Assembly: GCA_028293095.1 (NCBI GenBank)
Contig: JAQGPK010000179.1
Coordinates: forward strand, 1-5,808
Length of the DNA: 5,808 nucleotides
DNA from: Chlamydiia bacterium
GTDB taxonomy: Bacteria > Chlamydiota > Chlamydiia > Chlamydiales > FEN-1388
Reading direction: 5' to 3'
Part shown: positions 1 to 4,763 of the stretch, piece by piece
How positions within the stretch are numbered: the stretch's first letter is position 1
Layout of the letters: each line of letters starts with the position of its first letter
Translations under genes and position numbers: made by a program
Notes under the pieces: generated by a model
Told to the model about the DNA's origin: nothing
Seen by the model: only the letters and a program-made list of their open reading frames with translations
Database searches by the model: none

Positions 1-141
1 TTGTTCAGTAAATTTATAAAAAATACTTGCTATCTCAGAAAAGGAAAGACTCTCTAAAGCAACCGTATAGGGCACGCTTGAATTAGTTTCTACAGATGAC
101 GTGATAAAATAACTTACAAATTGAGTACTTAACGGTTGCAT
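1..141 (-). CDS. N-terminal fragment of an unidentified protein, cut by the window edge
   Basis: An open minus-strand frame of 47 codons runs from an ATG at 141 to the window edge without a stop. The ATG is preceded by a strong Shine-Dalgarno sequence (AGAGGA, plus positions 148-153) with a 6-base spacer, which is the main reason to call it a gene. The visible protein starts MQPLSTQFVSYF and is rich in Ser and Thr (about 14 of 47) with few charged residues. It has no clear signal peptide or transmembrane segment. I do not recognise the family. It follows two type III secretion chaperone genes on the same strand, and the Ser/Thr-rich polar start would fit a type III secreted substrate, but that is inference from context only. 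A 211-base gap with a promoter candidate suggests separate transcription. Confidence 0.6.
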   Translation of the reverse strand, partial: MQPLSTQFVSYFITSSVETNSSVPYTVALESLSFSEIASIFYKFTEQ

Positions 142-147
142 AGATGA

Positions 148-153
148 TCCTCT
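148..153 (-). promoter_or_regulatory. Ribosome binding site of the left-edge partial gene
   Basis: AGAGGA on the minus strand, 6 bases before the ATG at 141. It is the strongest evidence that the short open frame at the edge is a real gene. Confidence 0.55.
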
Positions 154-194
154 AAGAAACTTTTTACGACTATAAATATTAGGAAATACAAAAT

Positions 195-223
195 AGATTA
201 CATAGAATTAATTTTTTATACAA
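195..223 (-). promoter_or_regulatory. Candidate sigma70-type promoter for the left-edge partial gene
   Basis: On the minus strand, TTGTAT (218-223) and TAATCT (195-200) are separated by exactly 17 bases. Each matches the consensus hexamer at 4 of 6 positions. A start near 188 would give a leader of about 47 bases before the ATG at 141. The surrounding sequence is so A+T-rich that such matches arise easily by chance. Confidence 0.3.
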
Positions 224-352
224 TAGAAATAGAATATAGTTAAATTAAAGTAGTCCTAAATAAATAATGTTCACATAGGTAAGCAAACAGAGGGGTCAGC
301 AATCGAGGAAGTTAAAAAATTTGAATTGATAAAGTTACTCAGAAAAAATGGA

Positions 353-934
353 TTAAAGACTTGAGCCCGTTTCAGTCGCAAGCTCTAGTCTAAGCGGAAG
401 TTCTTTAAGCAAAAGTTGAGAATCTGCTTGCTTTACATGCTTTTTCGCATACTTAAAGCCTTGATCAATAATACTTTGAGCTTGCTGGAAATCTTTTAAT
501 TCAAGGCAGCAGTCAATCGCATACAAATAGGGCTCTGCTCTTGATGGATCCATAGTTTGAGCGACAAGAATCGCAAGGAGCGCAGGTTTATACTCTTCAA
601 GAACATACTTTGCGATGCCTAAACCCAGCCAAAAATCTGCAACATAGGGGTTAAATTGCGTAAGCAATTCAAATGCCTTAACAGCCTCTTCGTTACGGTT
701 CTGCTGCAAAAGCATAATTGACTTTTCAAAAAGCATGCCCAGCTTCTCACCTGAAAATCCAAGTAAGTCCTGAACCAGTTTTCTTTTCGACAAGATAAGC
801 TCAATATCTTTTGTATTATCAAATCCCTTAAAGGCAAGACGTTTTAAAGCTATTTTAGGCTTTTTGCTCTTCTTAGCCTTTTTTGCCTTATGATGGCCAG
901 ATCGATCTACTTTCTTGCCATGATGCCGTCTCAT
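353..934 (-). CDS. SycD/LcrH-family type III secretion chaperone with basic N-terminal tail
   Basis: A 193-residue protein. Residues about 60-165 carry three TPR-like helical hairpins typical of class II type III secretion chaperones: GFSGEKL (59-65) leads in, followed by EEAVKAFELL (82-91), FNPY..FWLGLG (94-106), EEYKPALLA (113-121), MDPSRAEPYLYAIDC (128-142) and a last repeat around DFQQAQ. Family members bind hydrophobic translocators in the bacterial cytoplasm before secretion and are usually about 160-170 residues. The extra length here is mostly residues 1-36, which hold 16 Lys/Arg and four His but one acidic residue. The start at 934 follows GAAGGT with a 9-base spacer; no other Met occurs before residue 67. 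It lies 25 bases after the preceding chaperone gene and is probably co-transcribed. The family call is firm; the client is unknown. Confidence 0.85.
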   Translation of the reverse strand: MRRHHGKKVDRSGHHKAKKAKKSKKPKIALKRLAFKGFDNTKDIELILSKRKLVQDLLGFSGEKLGMLFEKSIMLLQQNRNEEAVKAFELLTQFNPYVADFWLGLGIAKYVLEEYKPALLAILVAQTMDPSRAEPYLYAIDCCLELKDFQQAQSIIDQGFKYAKKHVKQADSQLLLKELPLRLELATETGSSL

Positions 935-959
935 GATCTACTACCTTCACCTTTTTGAC

Positions 960-1475
960 TTAAGATTTATGCTTTTTGATTCTCACTTCTGCTTGCAAGC
1001 CCTTTTCTAAAAGAGCTGCATGCTCAAGGCTATCTTTACAGAGATCCTTGAGTATATCAATGGAGGCCTGAGCAAGCGCTGCTTCATTCATCAGAAGATG
1101 GCAAGCGGCTTGATAGTAATAAGGAAGTGGCGACTCTGGATCAAGAGCTGCCGCACACTCATATGCTAAAAGCGCCTGCTCATACTCTTCCAGAAGCTGA
1201 TAGGACATTGCCAAGCCAATCCAGTATGCATAGACGTAGGGATTGAGTGTTGTAAGAAATAAAAAACCATCTTGAGACTCTTGATACCGTCCCTCTTCAA
1301 ATACTTGGGATGCAGATTGGTAGAGCTCTTCCATTAATTCATCCGAATAGCCAATCATCTCTTGTAAACTCTTGCCAGAATCAATAAATTTTTTTAGCAT
1401 ATCTGGCTTTTCAAGCTCTCCAAGAAACTCATCAGGAATTTTCATGGAAAACTCTTCTGGCGATACAGATTCCAT
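960..1475 (-). CDS. SycD/LcrH-family type III secretion chaperone, acidic paralogue
   Basis: A 171-residue protein with the SycD/LcrH layout. An N-terminal segment is followed by GYSDELMEELY (42-52) and three TPR-like hairpins: about 44-77 (FEEGRYQES), 78-111 (NPYVYAYWIGLAMSY, EEYEQALLAYE) and 112-145 (LDPESPLPYYYQAACHL). The NPY..YWIGL and LDPESP.PYY stretches closely match the family pattern for chaperones of type III translocators. The first 50 residues are acidic (many Glu/Asp), opposite to the downstream paralogue; the last residues are basic (RIKKHKS). I chose the ATG at 1475 because AAGGTGG (1481-1487) lies 5 bases before it. The in-frame ATG at 1490 would add five residues (MKVDD) but has no ribosome binding site. 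The start is one base after the stop of the preceding small gene, which points to translational coupling. Confidence 0.87.
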   Translation of the reverse strand: MESVSPEEFSMKIPDEFLGELEKPDMLKKFIDSGKSLQEMIGYSDELMEELYQSASQVFEEGRYQESQDGFLFLTTLNPYVYAYWIGLAMSYQLLEEYEQALLAYECAAALDPESPLPYYYQAACHLLMNEAALAQASIDILKDLCKDSLEHAALLEKGLQAEVRIKKHKS

Positions 1476-1476
1476 A

Positions 1477-1713
1477 TCATCCACCTTCATTTTTTGTAGT
1501 TTTCAAATGATTAAGAATGGTCTTAATAAAACTCTTCGGTGGCAGAGTTTCCATTATTTTGCTTTCTTTTGCTAGTCCAAGAATTACTTTAACTGGGATT
1601 TGCCTCTGTTCTGATAGGCTCGGTTTCGTTTGAACTGGTTTCTTTGGTAGATCTGCGGGCACAGGACGAAACCACTCTCTATCTGAAGCTTGTGAATTAC
1701 CAGAAATATGCAT
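1477..1713 (-). CDS. Small uncharacterised protein, first gene of the chaperone operon
   Basis: A 78-residue protein that I do not recognise. The ATG at 1713 has a good Shine-Dalgarno sequence (AGAGGT, 1718-1723) 5-6 bases upstream, and the gene is tightly joined to the chaperone downstream, so it is very likely real. The N-terminus is polar and Ser/Gln-rich (MHISGNSQASDREW). Residues 16-31 are rich in Pro and Lys (RPVPADLPKKPVQTKP) and likely unstructured. Residues about 39-70 contain amphipathic or hydrophobic stretches (IPVKVILGLA, KSFIKTILNHL) that could form helices. The protein is net basic, with no signal peptide or transmembrane segment. Its place at the head of a type III chaperone operon suggests a secreted client, a co-chaperone or a regulator; none of these can be shown from the sequence. 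Confidence 0.7.
   Translation of the reverse strand: MHISGNSQASDREWFRPVPADLPKKPVQTKPSLSEQRQIPVKVILGLAKESKIMETLPPKSFIKTILNHLKTTKNEGG
1481..1487 (-). promoter_or_regulatory. Ribosome binding site deciding the start of the acidic chaperone
   Basis: AAGGTGG on the minus strand ends 5 bases before the ATG at 1475 and lies inside the last codons of the upstream 78-residue gene. The alternative ATG at 1490 is preceded by an A-rich stretch without a Shine-Dalgarno match, so this site favours the shorter protein. Confidence 0.5.
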
Positions 1714-1717
1714 AATT

Positions 1718-1723
1718 ACCTCT
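1718..1723 (-). promoter_or_regulatory. Ribosome binding site of the 78-residue leader gene
   Basis: AGAGGT on the minus strand, 5-6 bases before the ATG at 1713. It supports translation of an otherwise unrecognised small gene. Confidence 0.55.
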
Positions 1724-1795
1724 TTTTAACTGTAAATCTTTTATATAGAGTAATCTATAATAAAATATACTATATTTATTTCTATTCTTAACCTT

Positions 1796-1801
1796 ATTAT
1801 A
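1796..1801 (-). promoter_or_regulatory. Candidate -10 element for the chaperone operon
   Basis: A perfect TATAAT lies on the minus strand, with transcription expected near 1789 and a leader of about 76 bases before the ATG at 1713. At 16-19 bases upstream I see only A+T-rich hexamers with no good -35 match. It lies in a very A+T-rich spacer where TATAAT can arise by chance. Confidence 0.3.
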
Positions 1802-1897
1802 CACTTTATTTACTAATAATTTTATAAAAATAGTAAACTTTATTTTATATTGATTAAGTGGCTTATTATTAGTTAGTTAGGGATTGACAATTGTGAA

Positions 1898-2977
1898 CTA
1901 AGAGAGTGTTCCAGCTTCCAGAGTAAATGTTTTTACTCGTTCGCTCACTAGTGCAGGATTAGACTGATGCATCGATAAAAACGCCTGACCCAAATTGCCC
2001 GTTAACGCAAAAAGGCGAGATAGGCGCTCTGAATCCAAATATGCTGCAAAGTCATCAATCAGCATGAGAGGATGATCTTCTATCTGCTCCTGTATCACAT
2101 GCCATTCAGCAAATTTTAAAGTAAGTGCTACAAGCCGCATCTCCCCCTCGCTTGCATAGTCGCGTACAGCTTTATTTTCAACCAGCACCTCAAGATCATC
2201 TCGATGAGGTCCTACAAGTGTTGATCCATACGAGGCCTCTTGCGCTCTTCTACGGTTAAACTCTCTTTCAAAATAAAGCCGCATCCCATCTAAACCCTGT
2301 TGAAGCGGCGCTTTTGTCGTGTAGCTCAGCTGTAGTTTACTTAATCCCAATGATAGATTTTCATGAAATTTCTCTACCCAAGGGATTAGCCTCGTAACTA
2401 TTTTCGCACGCTCCTCTGTAATATAAGAGGCTGAAAGAGCAAGTTCTTGTTCCCAAGCGGCGATTGTCCGAAAATCTTTATTACGTAAGAGTAGATTACG
2501 CTGCTTAAGGGCCCGATTATACCGTGTGAGGTGATGGACATAGAGAGGATCCATTTGCGCCAGCATGAGGTCTAAAAAGTGGCGTCTGAGTTGCGGGGGT
2601 CCCTTAATAATATTTTGGACTTCTGGTGTGCAAGTCACCCCAACCAGGCCGCCTAGTAAAAGAGTTGCGGAATCTGCAGGCCGATGATTCAGAAGAATGC
2701 GGCGTTTAGTACCATCAAATGAAAATTGTACTTCATAGCTCACACCCTGCTTTTCAAAACCACATTCGACAAAAAAGCCCTCACTCTCATGACGAATCAA
2801 TTCCCGAATGGAGGCGGCTCGAAATGATGTAGCTGTCATCACAAGGTAAATGGCCTCTAAAAGGCTCGTTTTACCTTGTGCATTTCTGCCAACAATTTCG
2901 TTAATATGGGGGGCGCACTCAATTTCCAGATTTTTAATCGCACGAAAATTTCGTGCATAGACCCATTTAAGCTTCAT
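1898..2977 (-). CDS. recF: DNA replication and repair protein RecF
   Basis: A 359-residue RecF, the usual family length. RecF is an SMC/ABC-like ATPase that acts with RecO and RecR to load RecA at single-strand gaps next to double-stranded DNA. Visible motifs: N-terminal NFRAIKNLEI (10-19); Walker A GRNAQGKTS (30-38); family block around KGPPQLRRHFLD (125-136); GPHRDD (256-261); ABC signature SEGEMR (276-281), where SQGQ is more usual; Walker B LMLIDD (304-309), followed by the D-loop Asp315. All parts needed for ATP binding appear intact. The start at 2977 matches the family N-terminus; a longer frame to 3046 would add 23 residues that lie inside dnaN. The gene overlaps the dnaN end by 11 bases and has no clear ribosome binding site of its own, so its translation probably depends on dnaN. 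Confidence 0.96.
   Translation of the reverse strand: MKLKWVYARNFRAIKNLEIECAPHINEIVGRNAQGKTSLLEAIYLVMTATSFRAASIRELIRHESEGFFVECGFEKQGVSYEVQFSFDGTKRRILLNHRPADSATLLLGGLVGVTCTPEVQNIIKGPPQLRRHFLDLMLAQMDPLYVHHLTRYNRALKQRNLLLRNKDFRTIAAWEQELALSASYITEERAKIVTRLIPWVEKFHENLSLGLSKLQLSYTTKAPLQQGLDGMRLYFEREFNRRRAQEASYGSTLVGPHRDDLEVLVENKAVRDYASEGEMRLVALTLKFAEWHVIQEQIEDHPLMLIDDFAAYLDSERLSRLFALTGNLGQAFLSMHQSNPALVSERVKTFTLEAGTLS
2840..2880 (-). repeat. 11-bp perfect inverted repeat inside recF (possible mRNA hairpin)
   Basis: CACAAGGTAAA at 2840-2850 is exactly complementary to TTTACCTTGTG at 2870-2880. The 19-base interval holds a further short inverted pair (GCCT 2853-2856 and AGGC 2862-2865). In the recF transcript this could fold into an 11-bp stem topped by a 4-bp stem. 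The arms encode part of Walker A (QGK) and the following YLV, so the repeat lies over functionally constrained codons. Confidence 0.6.
2940..2956. repeat. 8-bp perfect inverted repeat near the recF start
   Basis: GCACGAAA (2940-2947) and TTTCGTGC (2949-2956) form a perfect inverted repeat with one central base. It covers recF codons 8-13 (ARNFRA), starting about 20 bases after the ATG. As RNA it could form a 7-bp stem with a 3-base loop. Because RNFR is a conserved family motif whose codons are easily self-complementary, it may be a by-product of coding. Confidence 0.45.
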
Positions 2978-4097
2978 TGAGGCGCATTGGCATGAGCACA
3001 AAGAGTGGCGAAGGATAAGAGCCTTGCGTGATCTTTTCTTCACCATCTGCGATCATACCTGGATTGTAGCTATCTGAAAAGCCAATCATGACGGTCTCTT
3101 TCTTGCTATGGCGCAGAATATCAAGGAAAAACATGGGGTTAAAAGCAATATCAAAACGAGGTCCTGTATAGTTCACAGGCATACTTACCTTCCCCTCACC
3201 GATATCCATTGTATTCACGCTAAGATTAAGCTCTCCATCCATAAAGGTAAAACGCACAGAATGGGTTGTATCAAGTGTAAAGAGTGAGATTTGACGAAGA
3301 AGCGACATCAGCTCATCACGATGTAAAGAGACAAATGAATTTGTCGTTTGTGGGATCACCTTTTCGACATCTGGATAGTCGCCAGAGAGGAGTTTTGTGA
3401 TGATGATAGTATCTGATGCTTCAATCGCAATCTTATCTGGCATGATGTAAAGAGTGGCCTCTTCTTCATCATGGTTTAAGTTCTTCATGATCTCATCAAC
3501 TGCTTTTAAAGGAATAATACACTCAGCTTTAAAACCAGGCTCAACCTGTATTGGCAGAGATGCACGTGCAAGACGCTTGCCATCTGTTCCAACAAAGCAG
3601 GCAGCTCCGTCTGCAATTTGTAGAAAAACACCAGTTAATACGTAGCGATTGTCTTCTTTTGAAACAGCAAAGGCCGTTCTAAAAAACATATCTTTCAGCT
3701 CTTTTTGCTTCATACGTAGCTGTGCAGCACCTGAAAGCTCAGGTAGCGCTGGAAATTCAGACTTAGGCAAACCATTCATCTTAAAAGTTGATGAATCGGC
3801 AATGATGCTAGTGACCTCTTTTTCGTTTGTTGAAATTTCAAGATGCGATGCTGTTAGTTCGCGTAAAAGATTAGAAAAACGTCTTGCAGGTATTGTTGTT
3901 GAGCCAGGTTCGATGACTTTTGCAGAGCCAGAACAGCGCACACCAACCGTAAGATCGGTTGCGGTCAAAATAATACGGTTATCAATTGCCTCTACAAGGA
4001 AATTAGATAAAATCGGAATTGGTGTTTTAGGAGCTACAATATTTTGAATGCGGCTCGTAAGTTCACTCAGTTCTTGTCTTGATATGATAAATTTCAT
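2967..4097 (-). CDS. dnaN: DNA polymerase III beta subunit (sliding clamp)
   Basis: A 376-residue sliding clamp, slightly longer than the roughly 366 residues usual for the family. The dimeric ring holds DNA polymerase III on DNA and also binds repair and replication-control proteins. The three clamp domains fall at about 1-123, 124-250 and 251-376. Visible family patterns: MKFIISRQEL at the start, TPIPILSNFL (25-34), TATDL (45-49), IPARRF (69-74), GLPKSEFPALPE (109-120), RYVLTGVFL (151-159), FVGTDGKRLA (168-177), GDYPDVEKVIP, and the C-terminal MPMRL (369-373) followed by a short NEA tail. The start at 4097 is decided by a strong ribosome binding site and by the family N-terminus; an in-frame ATG at 4151 would add 18 unrelated residues. 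recF follows with an 11-base overlap, and smpB diverges upstream. Confidence 0.97.
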   Translation of the reverse strand: MKFIISRQELSELTSRIQNIVAPKTPIPILSNFLVEAIDNRIILTATDLTVGVRCSGSAKVIEPGSTTIPARRFSNLLRELTASHLEISTNEKEVTSIIADSSTFKMNGLPKSEFPALPELSGAAQLRMKQKELKDMFFRTAFAVSKEDNRYVLTGVFLQIADGAACFVGTDGKRLARASLPIQVEPGFKAECIIPLKAVDEIMKNLNHDEEEATLYIMPDKIAIEASDTIIITKLLSGDYPDVEKVIPQTTNSFVSLHRDELMSLLRQISLFTLDTTHSVRFTFMDGELNLSVNTMDIGEGKVSMPVNYTGPRFDIAFNPMFFLDILRHSKKETVMIGFSDSYNPGMIADGEEKITQGSYPSPLFVLMPMRLNEA

Positions 4098-4183
4098 GGT
4101 TCGCCCTCTCCGAGATAAGTCTTTTATTGTAAAATAAGAAAGTGATACCATTTTTACTTTTTAGAGGGAAAAAGGCAAGCGCC
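4098..4183. promoter_or_regulatory. Divergent promoter region of dnaN and smpB
   Basis: These 86 bases separate two divergent genes and must hold the start signals of both unless transcription begins inside a neighbour. For dnaN, TACAAT (plus positions 4126-4131, read on the minus strand) is a fair -10 element but lacks a good -35. For smpB I see no convincing pair. AAAGG (4171-4175), 8 bases before the smpB ATG, is its likely ribosome binding site. I found no DnaA-box-like TTATCCACA here. Confidence 0.4.
4104..4111 (-). promoter_or_regulatory. Strong ribosome binding site of dnaN
   Basis: GGAGAGGG on the minus strand, 6 bases before the ATG at 4097. It is one of the best Shine-Dalgarno matches in the window and rules out the longer dnaN start at 4151. 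Confidence 0.65.
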
Positions 4184-4651
4184 ATGACAAATGAAGAAAA
4201 ACCACGCATCCAAGAGCTTGTTACTAATAGAAGAGCAACGTTCGAATATGAAGTCCTCGAAACTATAGAGGCGGGCATTGTTCTGCAAGGTACTGAAATA
4301 AAATCTTTACGAGACCATGGTGGATCTCTGCAAGAGTCCTATATTATGGCAAACCATACTGAGCTTTTACTCATTAGCGCCACGATCTCCCCTTATCGTT
4401 TTGGATCGATTTATAATCATGATGAAAAGCGAAAGAGAAAATTACTCGTCCATAAAAGAGAGCTTCGCCATATTGAAGAGTCAATTCGCTTAAAAGGACT
4501 TACCTGCATCCCCCTTTCTATGTATCTTAAGAATGGCAGAGTAAAAGTAAAAATTGCTATCGCAAAGGGTAAAAAGGTTCATGATAAGCGCGCAGCGATT
4601 CAAGAACGAGATGATAAGCGAGCCATACAAAGACATCTTAAAAACCTCTAA
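4184..4651 (+). CDS. smpB: SsrA (tmRNA)-binding protein SmpB
   Basis: A 155-residue SmpB, the normal length. SmpB binds the tRNA-like domain of tmRNA and brings it to stalled ribosomes for trans-translation in the cytoplasm. Visible motifs: NRRATFEYEVLETIEAGIVL (15-34), GTEIKSLRDHGGSLQESYI (36-54), the NHDEKRKRKLLVHKREL block (the Pro usual after NHD is Glu here), and the basic C-terminal tail GKKVHDKRAAIQERDDKR (129-146), which reaches into the empty mRNA channel. I chose the ATG at 4184, where the protein starts MTNEEKPRI, with AAAGG 8 bases upstream. A GTG at 4142 in the same frame would add 14 hydrophobic and basic residues not expected in this family. It diverges from dnaN, as in Chlamydia. 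No tmRNA gene is visible in the window. Confidence 0.96.
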   Translation: MTNEEKPRIQELVTNRRATFEYEVLETIEAGIVLQGTEIKSLRDHGGSLQESYIMANHTELLLISATISPYRFGSIYNHDEKRKRKLLVHKRELRHIEESIRLKGLTCIPLSMYLKNGRVKVKIAIAKGKKVHDKRAAIQERDDKRAIQRHLKNL

Positions 4652-4693
4652 ACTAGTCTCACGAAACACTTTAAAAAGCTCTCTTGTATTCAA

Positions 4694-4723
4694 TCGACAA
4701 AAATTAGGGTTGAGATCTACAAT
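4694..4723 (+). promoter_or_regulatory. Candidate sigma70-type promoter for the PIN/TRAM gene
   Basis: TCGACA (4694-4699) and TACAAT (4718-4723) each match the consensus at 5 of 6 positions and are 18 bases apart. Transcription would begin near 4730 and give a leader of about 34 bases before the ATG at 4764. This is the best promoter match in the window and suggests independent transcription from smpB. Confidence 0.4.
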
Positions 4724-4752
4724 CGGGCAGTAAGATTTTTTTGATTGAACTT

Positions 4753-4756
4753 AGGA
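4753..4756 (+). promoter_or_regulatory. Ribosome binding site of the PIN/TRAM gene
   Basis: AGGA lies 7 bases before the ATG at 4764 and supports this start. The resulting N-terminus leads directly into the first membrane segment. Confidence 0.45.
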
Positions 4757-4763
4757 TTGCATT

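Larger units (their letters stand above)
142..352. other. A+T-rich intergenic spacer downstream of the chaperone operon
   Basis: This 211-base spacer has no substantial open frame on either strand. It holds the promoter candidate and ribosome binding site listed separately. I looked for a stem followed by a T-run just after the stop at 353 on the minus strand and found only T-runs without a GC-rich stem, so no intrinsic terminator can be called. Confidence 0.6.
1714..1897. other. Very A+T-rich spacer between recF and the chaperone operon
   Basis: This 184-base spacer is dense with stops in all frames. It holds the TATAAT listed separately, the leader-gene ribosome binding site, and a small perfect inverted repeat (TATAGA, four bases, TCTATA at 1744-1759) inside the presumed leader of the chaperone operon. 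I see no GC-rich stem with a T-run that would serve as a recF terminator. Confidence 0.55.

Noticed and set aside
619..837. A 72-codon minus-strand frame overlapping the basic chaperone
   Set aside because: It is in another frame of a well-supported TPR chaperone, with no family resemblance.
1477..1713. Chaperone-binding PxLxxP-type motif of translocators in the 78-residue protein
   Set aside because: Only partial matches occur (PSLSEQ and ADLPKKP lack one of the required prolines), so no client motif can be claimed.
1884..1897. TTGACAATTGTGAA as a -35 element or operator on the plus strand
   Set aside because: No plus-strand gene lies downstream, no -10 follows at the right distance, and the perfect palindrome is only 8 bases.
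2978..3046. Longer recF start at 3046
   Set aside because: The 23 extra residues are read from the dnaN coding region in another frame; the family N-terminus begins at the ATG at 2977.
3649..4047. A 132-codon plus-strand open frame antisense to dnaN
   Set aside because: It lies wholly inside the well-supported dnaN gene on the other strand and has no recognisable domain. It is a shadow of dnaN codon usage.
4142..4183. Longer smpB start at GTG 4142
   Set aside because: It adds 14 residues unlike SmpB N-termini; the ATG at 4184 has an AAAGG at proper spacing and gives the normal length.
4063..4278. A minus-strand open frame across the dnaN-smpB spacer
   Set aside because: It overlaps both the dnaN start and the smpB start, and its translation shows no family features.
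4689..4749. TTCAATC and GATTGAA as a terminator after smpB
   Set aside because: The 7-bp arms are separated by 47 bases, are A+T-rich and have no T-run after the second arm.
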